Part shown: positions 53,201-61,939 of the stretch, piece by piece
Layout: every line of letters starts with the position of its first letter
How positions within the stretch are numbered: the first letter of the stretch is position 1
Assembly (NCBI RefSeq): GCF_009371985.2
Contig: NZ_VIKU02000001.1
Coordinates: 496,001-560,000, forward strand
DNA length: 64,000 nt
Direction: 5' to 3'
DNA from: Pelagihabitans pacificus
GTDB taxonomy: Bacteria; Bacteroidota; Bacteroidia; Flavobacteriales; Flavobacteriaceae
Notes under the pieces: generated by a model
What the model was told of the DNA's origin: nothing
Databases searched by the model: none
Seen by the model: only the letters and a program-made list of their open reading frames with translations
Program-made: the position numbers and the translations under genes

Positions 53201-54533
53201 GCATCCCCTTCATGCCTCCCATCATCTGCATCATTTTTTTACCGCCGCCGCCTTGCATCATTTTCATCATTTTACCCATTTGGTCGAATTGCTTTAACAA
53301 CTGGTTTACTTCTTGAATGGTACGGCCACTCCCTTTTGCGATTCTTTTCTTACGACTTGCGTTCAGTTTTGACGGATTCGAGCGTTCATCGGGTGTCATT
53401 GAGTGTATAATGGCCTCGATATGCTTGAATGCATCGTCATCGATATCCAATCCCTTAAGCGCTTTTCCAGCACCTGGAATCATTCCCATCAAATCTTTGA
53501 TGTTCCCCATCTTCTTGATCTGTTGAATCTGGCTCAGGAAATCATCGAAACCGAACTTATTCTTGGCAATCTTCTTTTGGATTTTTCGAGCCTCCTCTTC
53601 ATCAAACTGTTCCTGTGCCCGTTCTACCAATGAAATCACATCGCCCATACCTAGGATACGATCGGCCATTCTAGAAGGATGGAAGACATCGATGGCTTCC
53701 ATCTTTTCCCCTGTTCCGATAAACTTAATCGGTTTATCAACTACTGATTTAATCGAGATTGCGGCACCGCCACGGGTATCACCGTCCAATTTGGTAAGGA
53801 TCACCCCATCAAAATTCAAGATGTCGTTAAAGGCCTTGGCGGTATTGACGGCATCTTGCCCTGTCATGGAATCTACTACGAAGAGGGTTTCCTGGGGCTG
53901 TATGGCTTTATGGATGTCCGAAATCTCGTCCATCATCTTTTCATCTACGGCCAAACGGCCTGCGGTATCGATAATTACGACATTATACCCGTTTTGTTTG
54001 GCGTGGTCGATCCCCGCTTTCGCGATAGCCACCGGATCTGAATTACCTTTATCGGAATAGACCTCTACCCCAATCTGGTCCCCGACCACGTGCAACTGGT
54101 CGATGGCCGCGGGTCGGTATACGTCGCATGCGACCAACAGGGGGTTCTTGGACTTCTTTTTCTTTAGGAAATTCGCCAGTTTACCAGAAAAGGTGGTCTT
54201 ACCGGAACCTTGTAACCCGGACATCAAAATGACCGATGGATTTCCCGATAGATTGATCCCCTCGGTTTCGCCGCCCATTAATTCGGTAAGTTCGTCCTTA
54301 ACGATCTTCACCATCAATTGGCCCGGCTGTAGGGTCGTCAGTACGTTCTGACCCAAGGCCTTTTCCTTTACCCGATTGGTAAATTCCTTGGCAATCTTGA
54401 AATTGACATCGGCATCCAATAAGGCCCTGCGGACCTCCTTAGTAGTCTCCGCCACATTAATTTCAGTTATTTGCCCATGTCCCTTAAGAACATGTAGTGC
54501 CTTATCGAGCTTTTCACTTAAATTATCGAACAT
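53196..54533 (-). CDS. ffh: Signal recognition particle protein Ffh
   Basis: A 445-residue SRP GTPase. N domain (about 1-95), G domain with SGLQGSGKTTFSGKLA, DVYRPAAIDQL, DTAGR and TKLDGD, and a C-terminal M domain rich in Met ending MMQMMGGMKG. It binds SRP RNA and signal peptides and delivers ribosomes to FtsY at the membrane. It lies upstream of the four-helix-bundle gene and folD on the same strand. Confidence 0.98.
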   Translation of the reverse strand: MFDNLSEKLDKALHVLKGHGQITEINVAETTKEVRRALLDADVNFKIAKEFTNRVKEKALGQNVLTTLQPGQLMVKIVKDELTELMGGETEGINLSGNPSVILMSGLQGSGKTTFSGKLANFLKKKKSKNPLLVACDVYRPAAIDQLHVVGDQIGVEVYSDKGNSDPVAIAKAGIDHAKQNGYNVVIIDTAGRLAVDEKMMDEISDIHKAIQPQETLFVVDSMTGQDAVNTAKAFNDILNFDGVILTKLDGDTRGGAAISIKSVVDKPIKFIGTGEKMEAIDVFHPSRMADRILGMGDVISLVERAQEQFDEEEARKIQKKIAKNKFGFDDFLSQIQQIKKMGNIKDLMGMIPGAGKALKGLDIDDDAFKHIEAIIHSMTPDERSNPSKLNASRKKRIAKGSGRTIQEVNQLLKQFDQMGKMMKMMQGGGGKKMMQMMGGMKGMR

Positions 54534-54685
54534 CGTCTTGCTTGATTTTGAAGAAAAGCAAATTTAATAATAACCATGGGAACAAGGAGGAAACTACCCA
54601 AAAAATATGTCCCTCCACCGCCCCCCATGAAAGGAAGGGTGCGCAGGTTCCGTTTCGAACAAGCTCCGAGAGGTGGGAAACCGTT

Positions 54686-54701
54686 ACCTCCCTTGGGAGG
54701 T
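54686..54701. repeat. Short palindrome downstream of the acidic lipoprotein
   Basis: ACCTCCC-TT-GGGAGGT, a near-perfect dyad with pyrimidine- and purine-rich surroundings. It resembles the common intergenic palindromes of flavobacteria, but only one copy is seen here. Confidence 0.45.
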
Positions 54702-54712
54702 TGGGAAGGAGA

Positions 54713-54746
54713 CAAAAAAAGCGCCCATCTTTCAATGGACGCTCTC
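54713..54746 (-). terminator. Terminator after the 156-residue lipoprotein gene
   Basis: On the minus strand AGCGTCCAT-TGAAAG-ATGGGCGCT followed by seven T. The hairpin with U tract lies about 35 bases after the stop at 54782. One bulge or mismatch is present in the stem. Confidence 0.8.
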
Positions 54747-54781
54747 AAGTTGTGGGGCAAAAAAGGTGTGGGGTAAAAGAT

Positions 54782-55252
54782 CTACATCTTTTCGAAAGTG
54801 AGGTAGTCGGTGCTACCGTCGCCCCCGCTGATATCGATCAATTCGATCTTGGTATTGGAATAGCTGACAATATCCCAATCATCACTGAGTTCCTCAAACA
54901 ACTCGGGCGAAGCAAAGACGATGTTAAAATCAATGTCGTCTTCAATGCTATCGTCATCGCTACTATCCGAACTGGTCACCGACCATGCTCCTGTAAGTGC
55001 CATAGTACCATCACTGGCCTGTAAAACACCGTCGGAACCGAAAGTGAAGATGAATCCCGTATAGTCGGAAGTCTCGTCCTTATCGGAATCGAAATAGTAG
55101 GTAATCATCCATTCACCGGCTGTCACCGCTGTTTTTACCGCTTCCATATCGGCCGCGTTGATCGTATCGGTATCATTATCATCACTGGTACAGGACTTGA
55201 AGACGAGCACAATGAACAAGAATGCCATCAGGTTTATCAGTTCCTTTTTCAT
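54782..55252 (-). CDS. Acidic lipocalin-like lipoprotein
   Basis: A 156-residue lipoprotein with lipobox VFKSC (Cys21) and a strongly acidic Asp/Ser-rich mature part. One domain shows the pattern WMITYYF...GFIFTFGSDGVL...GAWSVTS...DWDIVSYSNTKIELI: the same W, GxW and W spacing found in the C-terminal half of the larger neighbour. Both look like small lipocalin-type barrels. It is exported and anchored. It is separated from the neighbour gene by a hairpin at 55270-55302 and probably transcribed from it. Confidence 0.72.
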   Translation of the reverse strand: MKKELINLMAFLFIVLVFKSCTSDDNDTDTINAADMEAVKTAVTAGEWMITYYFDSDKDETSDYTGFIFTFGSDGVLQASDGTMALTGAWSVTSSDSSDDDSIEDDIDFNIVFASPELFEELSDDWDIVSYSNTKIELIDISGGDGSTDYLTFEKM

Positions 55253-55269
55253 CTTTTATTGCTTTTAGG

Positions 55270-55302
55270 GAACACCCGATGCCCAAAGGCCATCGGGTGT
55301 TC
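55270..55302. terminator. Hairpin between the two acidic-protein genes
   Basis: GAACACCCGATG and CATCGGGTGTTC form a 12-pair stem with a short loop. The T run after it on the minus strand is short, so it is likely a partial terminator or an mRNA-stabilising hairpin that lowers expression of the downstream gene. Confidence 0.7.
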
Positions 55303-55310
55303 AAAACCTT

Positions 55311-56684
55311 TTAGTTACATTCCCTTTCAATCACTAGGATTTCATCGCCACGTTTTAACTCTAAGCGATCGCTCCTACAATCGATGACTATCCATTCCCC
55401 TATGTAATTGGCCATCTCCATGCTCAAATCGTTAAAGTAGAGTACGCCGTTATCGATTTCCCAATTTCCTTCATCGACCACCATCTCATTGGGATTACGC
55501 ACATGGATGTTCATGTTGGAGAAATCCAAGGTCAACTCCGACAAGAAAGAACCTTCCGCGTTTGCGACAATCCATATACATTCAGACAGATTAGCGACAA
55601 TGTCGTCGTCGGTACAGGGTTCCTCCTCGTAATCACAGGCAGTTTCCAAGACAATCCTATCATGGTCTCCTTTGAACAATTTGATCTTGTCCTCATCGAT
55701 CTCATACACGAACCACTCCAAGTTAAAGTCGATCATGGTCTCAAATTCGAGAACCAACGCCACACGCCAATCGGTAATTCGTGTTTCCCAGGTTCCGGTT
55801 ACCGTTCCACCCGCAGAACCCGTTACCGTAACCGTACCATCCTCGGTGAAGTTCATGAGGTATTCCAGATACTGATCGGTTTGGTTCAGATTATCCCTTC
55901 TTACATCCCTTACCCACCATGGGCATTCGACCAAAAGATTATCCAAACGCTCCTTGGTGAAATCGTCATCGTTGTAGTCATCATCATCGTCTTCGTCACA
56001 AGCATTTTTAGCTCTCTCCAAGGCATCCGCCAACTCCTGATAGCTATCTACCGTTACTTTGGTGCCATCGTACATTTCGAGCTCGATCGGGAAATCGATA
56101 CCGATAAGGTCGTTCGGACCCAAGCCAGCAAAGAATCGTCTTAATTCCCTGTCGCTCTCAACGGTAACACTACCGGTCTGTTGTGAATTGATATCAAAAG
56201 TGAACAGCGTTATTGGATATATAAAGTCGATACACTCGATATCGTCATCGTCACCGCCCTCGGTACATTCCGCGGCAAGTTCACGAAGATCTTCGACACC
56301 CTCGATGGTTATTTCAGAGTAATCCGCCAAGGTTACCGTAACGGGAAAGATAATGTCCAAAATATCGTCATCCCCATCAACAGCATCAAAAATCTTTTCA
56401 ATTAAGTAAAGATCCTGTTCAGAATTAATGGTGATTTCCAAACCGTTCACTGAAACGGTATATGGAAAACGGATATCAAAACAACTAGAACCATCGACAA
56501 TATTGTCAAAAGAGCCGTCGTTCGAGGCGGTTCGCGCTATCAATTGGGCCGTTGCCGAACTCGCTACCATAGTGGTTTCCTCGTTAGGTTCCTGGTTATC
56601 CACCGGATCGGTTTGACAGGCGGTAAAGGTCATAGCGACAGCAAGTAGGCCAGCATACATCGCAGATTTAAAATACTTTTTCAT
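55311..56684 (-). CDS. Acidic repeat-containing exported protein
   Basis: A 457-residue protein with lipobox FTAC (Cys23). Residues of about 65-240 contain four copies of a unit of about 40 residues: DIRFPYTVSVNGLEITINSE, DIIFPVTVTLADYSEITIEG, DFIYPITLFTFDI and GIDFPIELEMYDGTKVTVDS, each followed by xxLxxL helix sequence, so a beta-beta-alpha repeat. Residues 255-457 hold two lipocalin-like domains with WxxxV, GTWE or GNWE, and WxVY. It has unusually high Asp content, so calcium binding is possible. It lies divergently from the ECF sigma gene. The function is unknown. Confidence 0.75.
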   Translation of the reverse strand: MKKYFKSAMYAGLLAVAMTFTACQTDPVDNQEPNEETTMVASSATAQLIARTASNDGSFDNIVDGSSCFDIRFPYTVSVNGLEITINSEQDLYLIEKIFDAVDGDDDILDIIFPVTVTLADYSEITIEGVEDLRELAAECTEGGDDDDIECIDFIYPITLFTFDINSQQTGSVTVESDRELRRFFAGLGPNDLIGIDFPIELEMYDGTKVTVDSYQELADALERAKNACDEDDDDDYNDDDFTKERLDNLLVECPWWVRDVRRDNLNQTDQYLEYLMNFTEDGTVTVTGSAGGTVTGTWETRITDWRVALVLEFETMIDFNLEWFVYEIDEDKIKLFKGDHDRIVLETACDYEEEPCTDDDIVANLSECIWIVANAEGSFLSELTLDFSNMNIHVRNPNEMVVDEGNWEIDNGVLYFNDLSMEMANYIGEWIVIDCRSDRLELKRGDEILVIERECN

Positions 56685-56904
56685 AATGATTTGGAATTTG
56701 TTGTTACTTCAGTCCTAAAACAACCCATCTGAAAAACACCCTACCAAGATTCTTAAACTTTTTTGAAATATCTTTGGTAAAACCGGCGTTATCTAATGGG
56801 TCCTATGCCCTATTTTATCGGTCATGGGCCTTTTTCTAAAAAACAGAAAAAATAATCGGTTTACGGGCCGAATTAATTGATACGAAACTAAAATCCAACC
56901 TCCA
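56685..56904. other. Divergent promoter region of acidic-protein genes and sigma factor gene
   Basis: About 220 bases, AT-rich near 56780-56880, with no reading frame. It must drive the acidic-protein operon (minus) and the sigma gene (plus). A TAnnTTTG-like box is not obvious on the plus strand; the region may be an ECF-dependent promoter. Confidence 0.4.
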
Positions 56905-57417
56905 TTGGAAACCAAAAACCATGATAATGTTTGTGAAGAATCGGTATTCGGTACCATCTTCAACGATACTTCAAAAACGGTTTTCAACTATATTTATTAT
57001 AAATTCGGCAATGAGGAAAAGGCCCATGATGCTGTGCAAGAGGCATTTGTAAAGCTTTGGGAGAATTGTGCCAAGGTCTCCCCCGCCAAAGCAAAGTCTT
57101 TTGTATATACCGTAGCCAATAATTTATATCTCAATGTAATCAAGGCCGAAAAGGTACGCCTAAAATATGCCGATAAGACCCTAAAGACGACGAACGAGTC
57201 CCCTGAGTATTTGATGGAAGAGGCTGAGTTCAAGCAAAAATTGGACCGGGCCCTGAACCGCCTACCCGAAAATCAGCGAACTACTTTCCTATTAAATAGG
57301 ATCGATGGAAAGAAATATGCAGAAATTGCCGAATTGGAAGGAGTAAGTGTAAAAGCGATTGAAAAACGAATGCATCTTGCCCTAAAATCCTTGAGGGAAA
57401 AAATTGATGGAATTTGA
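56905..57417 (+). CDS. ECF-type RNA polymerase sigma factor (FecI-like), TTG start
   Basis: A 170-residue protein. Region 2 (YIYYKFGNEEKAHDAVQEAFVKLWENC) and region 4 (LPENQRTTFLLNRIDGKKYAEIAELEGVSVKAIEKRMHLALKSLR) are complete. It has no other domain. The next stop upstream is at 56878, and no in-frame ATG exists between it and region 2, so TTG at 56905 is the best start. FecR (57536) and the TonB receptor follow, so it should transcribe the receptor operon on FecR's signal. Confidence 0.9.
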   Translation: METKNHDNVCEESVFGTIFNDTSKTVFNYIYYKFGNEEKAHDAVQEAFVKLWENCAKVSPAKAKSFVYTVANNLYLNVIKAEKVRLKYADKTLKTTNESPEYLMEEAEFKQKLDRALNRLPENQRTTFLLNRIDGKKYAEIAELEGVSVKAIEKRMHLALKSLREKIDGI

Positions 57418-57535
57418 AAGGTTCAAATTTCACCGGGTAAGCAATACCATCTAGAACCTTGAACGTTGAGTCTCAAATAAATAAAGTAGGGTTTTTTGAA
57501 AAGTGGTTGTTACATAAAGAGTAAAGCTGGAAATT

Positions 57536-58447
57536 ATGCAAGATAACTATTTGGCAAAATGGCTAAACAATGAGCTTACGGAGGCAGAGCTAGCGGAATT
57601 TAAAAAGTCCGAAGCGTACGCCACCTATCACCGTATCCGGGAGGTTTCGGAGCGTTTGGAAGCTCCCCATTTCGACAGGGAACAAGCCTTGATGGCCGTC
57701 AAGAACAAACGTACGTTGCAGGAAACCAAAGTAGTGCAGCTAAATCCGTTCAAAAAGTTCTTGAAAGTGGCGGCCGCCATCTCCGTATTGATAACAGCTT
57801 CCTACTTCTATTTGAACACACTGGGGGAAAAAGTCACGACCCAATATGCCGAACATAAAGAAGTAGTGCTTCCCGATAATTCGGAAGTAATCCTTAATGC
57901 CGATTCACAAATCTCTTACAATTCCAAAAATTGGGAGTCGCAACGAAACGTCGAATTGGATGGTGAAGCATTTTTTAAAGTGGCAAAAGGAAAACGTTTT
58001 ACCGTAACTACCGACGCGGGAACGGTTTCCGTTTTGGGCACCCAATTCAATGTAGAGCACCGAAAAGACTTTTTTGAGGTCACCTGTTTTGAAGGGTTGG
58101 TAAGCGTATTGTTCAAAGGCCAGGAAAAGCGGCTTCCTGCTGGTACTTCCTTGGTCGCCATAAAAGGGGCGCTTGTAGACACCCACTCCCCGAATACCGA
58201 AGTACCATCCTGGGTAAATAGCGAAAGCTCGTTCAAGAGTATTCCACTTCGCTATGTATTGGATGAATTTGAACGACAACACAACATCAAGGTCGTTACC
58301 GAAAATGTTGACCTTGACCAATTGTACACGGGTACGTTTAGCAATATGGATGCTGAATTGGCCTTGCAGAGCATTAGCGTTCCTTCCCGAATAAAGTTTA
58401 AATTTGAGGGGAATAAAGTGCTATTCTATGCCGAAAACACCCCTTAA
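57536..58447 (+). CDS. FecR-family anti-sigma regulator
   Basis: A 303-residue protein with a short cytoplasmic start (KWLNNELTEAELAEF), one membrane helix (about 78-94) and a periplasmic FecR domain with EHKEVVLPDNSEVILNADSQISY and GEAFFKVAKGKRFTVTT, followed by a C-terminal SusC-interacting segment (IPLRYVLDEFERQHNI). It relays a signal from the receptor's signalling domain to the sigma factor. It overlaps the receptor gene by 20 bases, so they are coupled. Confidence 0.92.
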   Translation: MQDNYLAKWLNNELTEAELAEFKKSEAYATYHRIREVSERLEAPHFDREQALMAVKNKRTLQETKVVQLNPFKKFLKVAAAISVLITASYFYLNTLGEKVTTQYAEHKEVVLPDNSEVILNADSQISYNSKNWESQRNVELDGEAFFKVAKGKRFTVTTDAGTVSVLGTQFNVEHRKDFFEVTCFEGLVSVLFKGQEKRLPAGTSLVAIKGALVDTHSPNTEVPSWVNSESSFKSIPLRYVLDEFERQHNIKVVTENVDLDQLYTGTFSNMDAELALQSISVPSRIKFKFEGNKVLFYAENTP

Positions 58448-60953
58448 ACCAGTACTGGTTTTTGTATATCTACTCTTTTTTTTGGTCTCCTTCGGGATAA
58501 GGGCACAGGAAGCGGGTACCCGTACTTCGCTTATCTCGTTCATCGAACGGTTGCAGGAAGATTTTGATATCAAGTTCTCCTATGTAGACGAGGATATCCA
58601 AACCATCGAAATCACGGTTCCCGGCGCCACCGAACTACAGCAGATCCTCGACCACATAACCTTGCAGACCCAGATTAAGATCGAGCAACTCAATGATCGC
58701 TACTACGCCCTTGCCAAAAGCACGACAGTAGATATCTGCGCTAGGGTCCTCGATAATTTTGAGGAGAATACGATTCCTGGAGCCACGGTGGAGGTATTGG
58801 ACAGCGAAATAGGTCTCGTCACGGATACGGAAGGATATTTTACCCTGAAAGACATCCCCAGAAAAGCCATCCTCCAGATTAAATATTTAGGATATAAGAC
58901 CCTCTTTGTCGAGGCGGAAGAGCTGTTAATGGGCAATCCCTGTAAAAATGTTTTGCTAGCTCCCTTTTACAACCAATTGGAAGAAGTAGTGGTCTATAAG
59001 TTCCTTACTACGGGTCTCATCAAACAGACCGATGCGAGTATCTTGCTGAATACAGCGGACTTCGGAATCCTTCCCGGGTCAATAGAGCCGGATGTGTTAC
59101 AGACGGTGCAGGCACTACCCGGGGTAAAGAGTATCGACGAAACCGTTTCGGACATCAACATTCGCGGGGGTAGCAATGACCAAAATCTGTTGCTATGGGA
59201 TGGTATCAAAATGTATCAATCCGGGCACTTTTTTGGACTGATATCAGCCTTTAATCCGTACTTGACCGATGAAGTGGTGATTGTTAAGAATGGTTCGAGC
59301 GCCGCATACGGCGATGGGGTCAGCGGCATTATCGATATGCGTACCAAGGACACCATCGAAGCGGATTTTTTTGGCGGGGGCGGGTTTAACCTAATCAGCG
59401 GCGACGTATATGCACAAATACCCCTACGCGATAATTTGGCCATTCAAATTTCGGCGCGCCGTTCCCTCACCGATTTTTTTGATACTCCGACTTACAACCA
59501 ATTTTCGAGTAGGGCTTTCCAGGACACCCAAGTTGTTGATCAGGACGCCGATTTTTATTTCTACGATTTCACCGGAAAGTTATTGTACGACTTGGGTAAT
59601 AAGCACAAAGCGCGCTTTAGTTTTATCAATATCAATAACCGCCTTGATTATTCGAGGCTCACAACGGATACCAACCTATCGACCGATAGCAGTCTCGATC
59701 AGACCAACCTTTCGTTCGGTGGTAGCCTTTCAAGCGATTGGAACGGGAAGTTTTCCACGTATTTGAATCTCTACCATACGCGTTATGATCTGGAGGCCCA
59801 AAATAGGTATCCCAATCCCATACAGCAACTAATTCAGGTAAACCAGGTAAAAGAGACGGGAGTCAGGATGAATACCACCCTTCAACTAAATAGGGGTCTT
59901 GATTGGCTCAACGGCTATCAGTTTACCGAGACGGGCATCACCAACCAAGCTTTTGTGACGCAGCCTCCGTTTGACAGTAATGTGAAACGCATCATGCGAG
60001 CCCATGCCCTTTTTTCGGAGATTGCCTATAAGTCTCCCAATCGAAAGTTCTTTGCCAAGGCAGGGGTGCGACTCAACTACTACCAAAATCCCGAAAGTTT
60101 TGAGGATTTTATACCAGAACCCCGATTGAATATCAATTACGAAATAGCCCGGTCGTGGAAACTCATTGCCTTGGGCGAATTCAAAAGTCAGGTCACGAAC
60201 CAAATTATCGATCTGGAACAGAATTTTTTGGGCATCGAGAAACGAAGATGGATCATTTCCGATGGGGTGAACCTCCCGGTCACGAGAAGCAAACAGGGAT
60301 CTTTCGGAGTCAATTATGATGAGGAAAACTTATTCGTAGGGCTTGAGGGCTTCTATAAGGAAGTAAAAGGGATCAGTACCGATACCCAAGGTTTTCAGAA
60401 CCAAAACCAGTTTAACGGCGAGATCGGTCAATACGATGTGAAGGGATTAGAGTTTCTGATCAACAAGAAAACCGATACCTATAGTATTTGGGGAAGCTAT
60501 ACCTATAACCTCAATGATTATTATTTTCAAACGGAGGTACCCCCGGAGTTCCCGAACAATTTGGATGTGCGGCATACCGTTACGCTTGCCGGAACCTATA
60601 CCTTGGGGAAGGTAAAGCTCGCCATAGGGCTCAACTACCGAACGGGTAAACCCTTTACAGAGCCCTTGGTCGACGACCCCATCGACTCGAGTTTCTTTCC
60701 GGCTAGAATCAATTATTCGGAACCGAACACTAGTAGGCTTCCCGAATATGTAAGAGCTGATTTTTCGGCGATATACGATTTTGAGATCGGGGAAGGTATC
60801 GCTGCTACCGTGGGTGCATCGGTACTGAATTTTACAGACCGCCAAAACATCTTCAACACCTTTTATCGACTAAACCCGGAGGAAGAAATCGAAAAAGTGG
60901 AAAATGGTTCCCTCGGGTTGACGCCCAATATTAGTTTTAGGGTGCGTTTCTAA
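58428..60953 (+). CDS. TonB-dependent outer membrane receptor with signalling domain
   Basis: An 841-residue protein from the ATG at 58428, overlapping the end of fecR. Order: signal peptide (ending RAQ), STN-type signalling domain (about 35-90), a CarboxypepD_reg-like domain (about 100-185, GATVEVLDSEIGLVTDTEGYFTL), the plug (about 200-310, with NIRGGSNDQNLLLWDG) and the 22-strand barrel. The substrate may be a siderophore or organic compound; no SusD partner is present. Its signalling domain contacts FecR. The stop overlaps the convergent blh gene by four bases. Confidence 0.92.
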   Translation: MPKTPLKPVLVFVYLLFFLVSFGIRAQEAGTRTSLISFIERLQEDFDIKFSYVDEDIQTIEITVPGATELQQILDHITLQTQIKIEQLNDRYYALAKSTTVDICARVLDNFEENTIPGATVEVLDSEIGLVTDTEGYFTLKDIPRKAILQIKYLGYKTLFVEAEELLMGNPCKNVLLAPFYNQLEEVVVYKFLTTGLIKQTDASILLNTADFGILPGSIEPDVLQTVQALPGVKSIDETVSDINIRGGSNDQNLLLWDGIKMYQSGHFFGLISAFNPYLTDEVVIVKNGSSAAYGDGVSGIIDMRTKDTIEADFFGGGGFNLISGDVYAQIPLRDNLAIQISARRSLTDFFDTPTYNQFSSRAFQDTQVVDQDADFYFYDFTGKLLYDLGNKHKARFSFININNRLDYSRLTTDTNLSTDSSLDQTNLSFGGSLSSDWNGKFSTYLNLYHTRYDLEAQNRYPNPIQQLIQVNQVKETGVRMNTTLQLNRGLDWLNGYQFTETGITNQAFVTQPPFDSNVKRIMRAHALFSEIAYKSPNRKFFAKAGVRLNYYQNPESFEDFIPEPRLNINYEIARSWKLIALGEFKSQVTNQIIDLEQNFLGIEKRRWIISDGVNLPVTRSKQGSFGVNYDEENLFVGLEGFYKEVKGISTDTQGFQNQNQFNGEIGQYDVKGLEFLINKKTDTYSIWGSYTYNLNDYYFQTEVPPEFPNNLDVRHTVTLAGTYTLGKVKLAIGLNYRTGKPFTEPLVDDPIDSSFFPARINYSEPNTSRLPEYVRADFSAIYDFEIGEGIAATVGASVLNFTDRQNIFNTFYRLNPEEEIEKVENGSLGLTPNISFRVRF

Positions 60954-61852
60954 TGGTGGTTTAGGCGACCGATGACGAGCACATGCGGAAAAGTTATGGC
61001 CGCTAGAAAAGCTAGGAAGAAAGACAGCGATGTCTCCATATCGTCCTTTAGAAAAAATAATAAAAAGCCGGCGCCCACCGCAGCTACCAGCCAATAGATA
61101 AAAGAAGACTTCACATAACCTAGAAAACTGTCACTACTGAGATTTCCATATAAAAAAATGATTTGGTCGGCGATGGATGGAAGCGAATGCCAAAGAATAA
61201 AATAAATCGCAAAGGACCATAACAATGAGGCGGTATTGAAAACAACGAAAAAAACGAGTAGGAAAAACAATTGCTTAATCAAATTTGCATGGATGCTCTT
61301 CCTAGTATATAGAAACAAATACAGGAGCGCGAAAACAGCCGCGGAAATCCATAGTAGCCATTGGTATACATCAGCAGGTATTTGATGGCCCGTAATCTTA
61401 TCGATAACCTCGGTGACCGCATCTTGGTGCACATCGAAGAGCATTCCGAGTACCAATAGTCCGTACGACAGATAAAAAACCCGGACCGAAAAGCTCGTCG
61501 AGTCTATCTTGGAAACCCAATGCTGTTCCCCAAAATGATAACCACTTACCACAATAAACAAAACAAAGGCAAAGGACGGAAACCAATAAAAAAGTCCGAA
61601 TCCTAGCAGAACCACCAAGACATATAGTGAAAGGGCCACGGCAAAGCTGGTTCCCCCCGTGGCTTCCTTTGTGCTCTTCTGTATCAGTTTCAAATCGTTG
61701 GCCCCGTGCAACATCCCAAAAGTAAGGATCAATACATAGGCCAGGGTGTTTTCTACCTGATTACTGAAATAAATGGCTATCCACAAGGCAAAGAAGGTCG
61801 CCACAATGGCAATATTGGTCAATTTAGAAAAATAAAGAGGTTCATTTTTCAT
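60950..61852 (-). CDS. blh: Brp/Blh-family beta-carotene 15,15'-dioxygenase
   Basis: A 300-residue protein with eight or so membrane helices. The family's metal-binding His are in TFGMLHGANDLKLI, VVSGYHFGEQHW and the C-terminal HSLPSIADQI. It cleaves beta-carotene into two retinals. The gene is divergent from the proteorhodopsin gene it serves. It ends on the TonB-receptor gene with a four-base overlap. Confidence 0.93.
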   Translation of the reverse strand: MKNEPLYFSKLTNIAIVATFFALWIAIYFSNQVENTLAYVLILTFGMLHGANDLKLIQKSTKEATGGTSFAVALSLYVLVVLLGFGLFYWFPSFAFVLFIVVSGYHFGEQHWVSKIDSTSFSVRVFYLSYGLLVLGMLFDVHQDAVTEVIDKITGHQIPADVYQWLLWISAAVFALLYLFLYTRKSIHANLIKQLFFLLVFFVVFNTASLLWSFAIYFILWHSLPSIADQIIFLYGNLSSDSFLGYVKSSFIYWLVAAVGAGFLLFFLKDDMETSLSFFLAFLAAITFPHVLVIGRLNHH

Positions 61853-61888
61853 TCTGTTTAAAATTTTAACAAAATAATTAAACTATAA

Positions 61889-61918
61889 TGTTTAAGTATT
61901 AGTAAATTTACTTAAACA
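61889..61918. promoter_or_regulatory. Perfect inverted repeat between blh and proteorhodopsin genes
   Basis: TGTTTAAGTA (61889-61898) and TACTTAAACA (61909-61918) are exact reverse complements around a 10-base AT-rich spacer. The site is 37 bases before blh and 21 before the rhodopsin ATG, where it could control both promoters. Confidence 0.65.
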
Positions 61919-61939
61919 AAAACAATTAATTCATAAATT

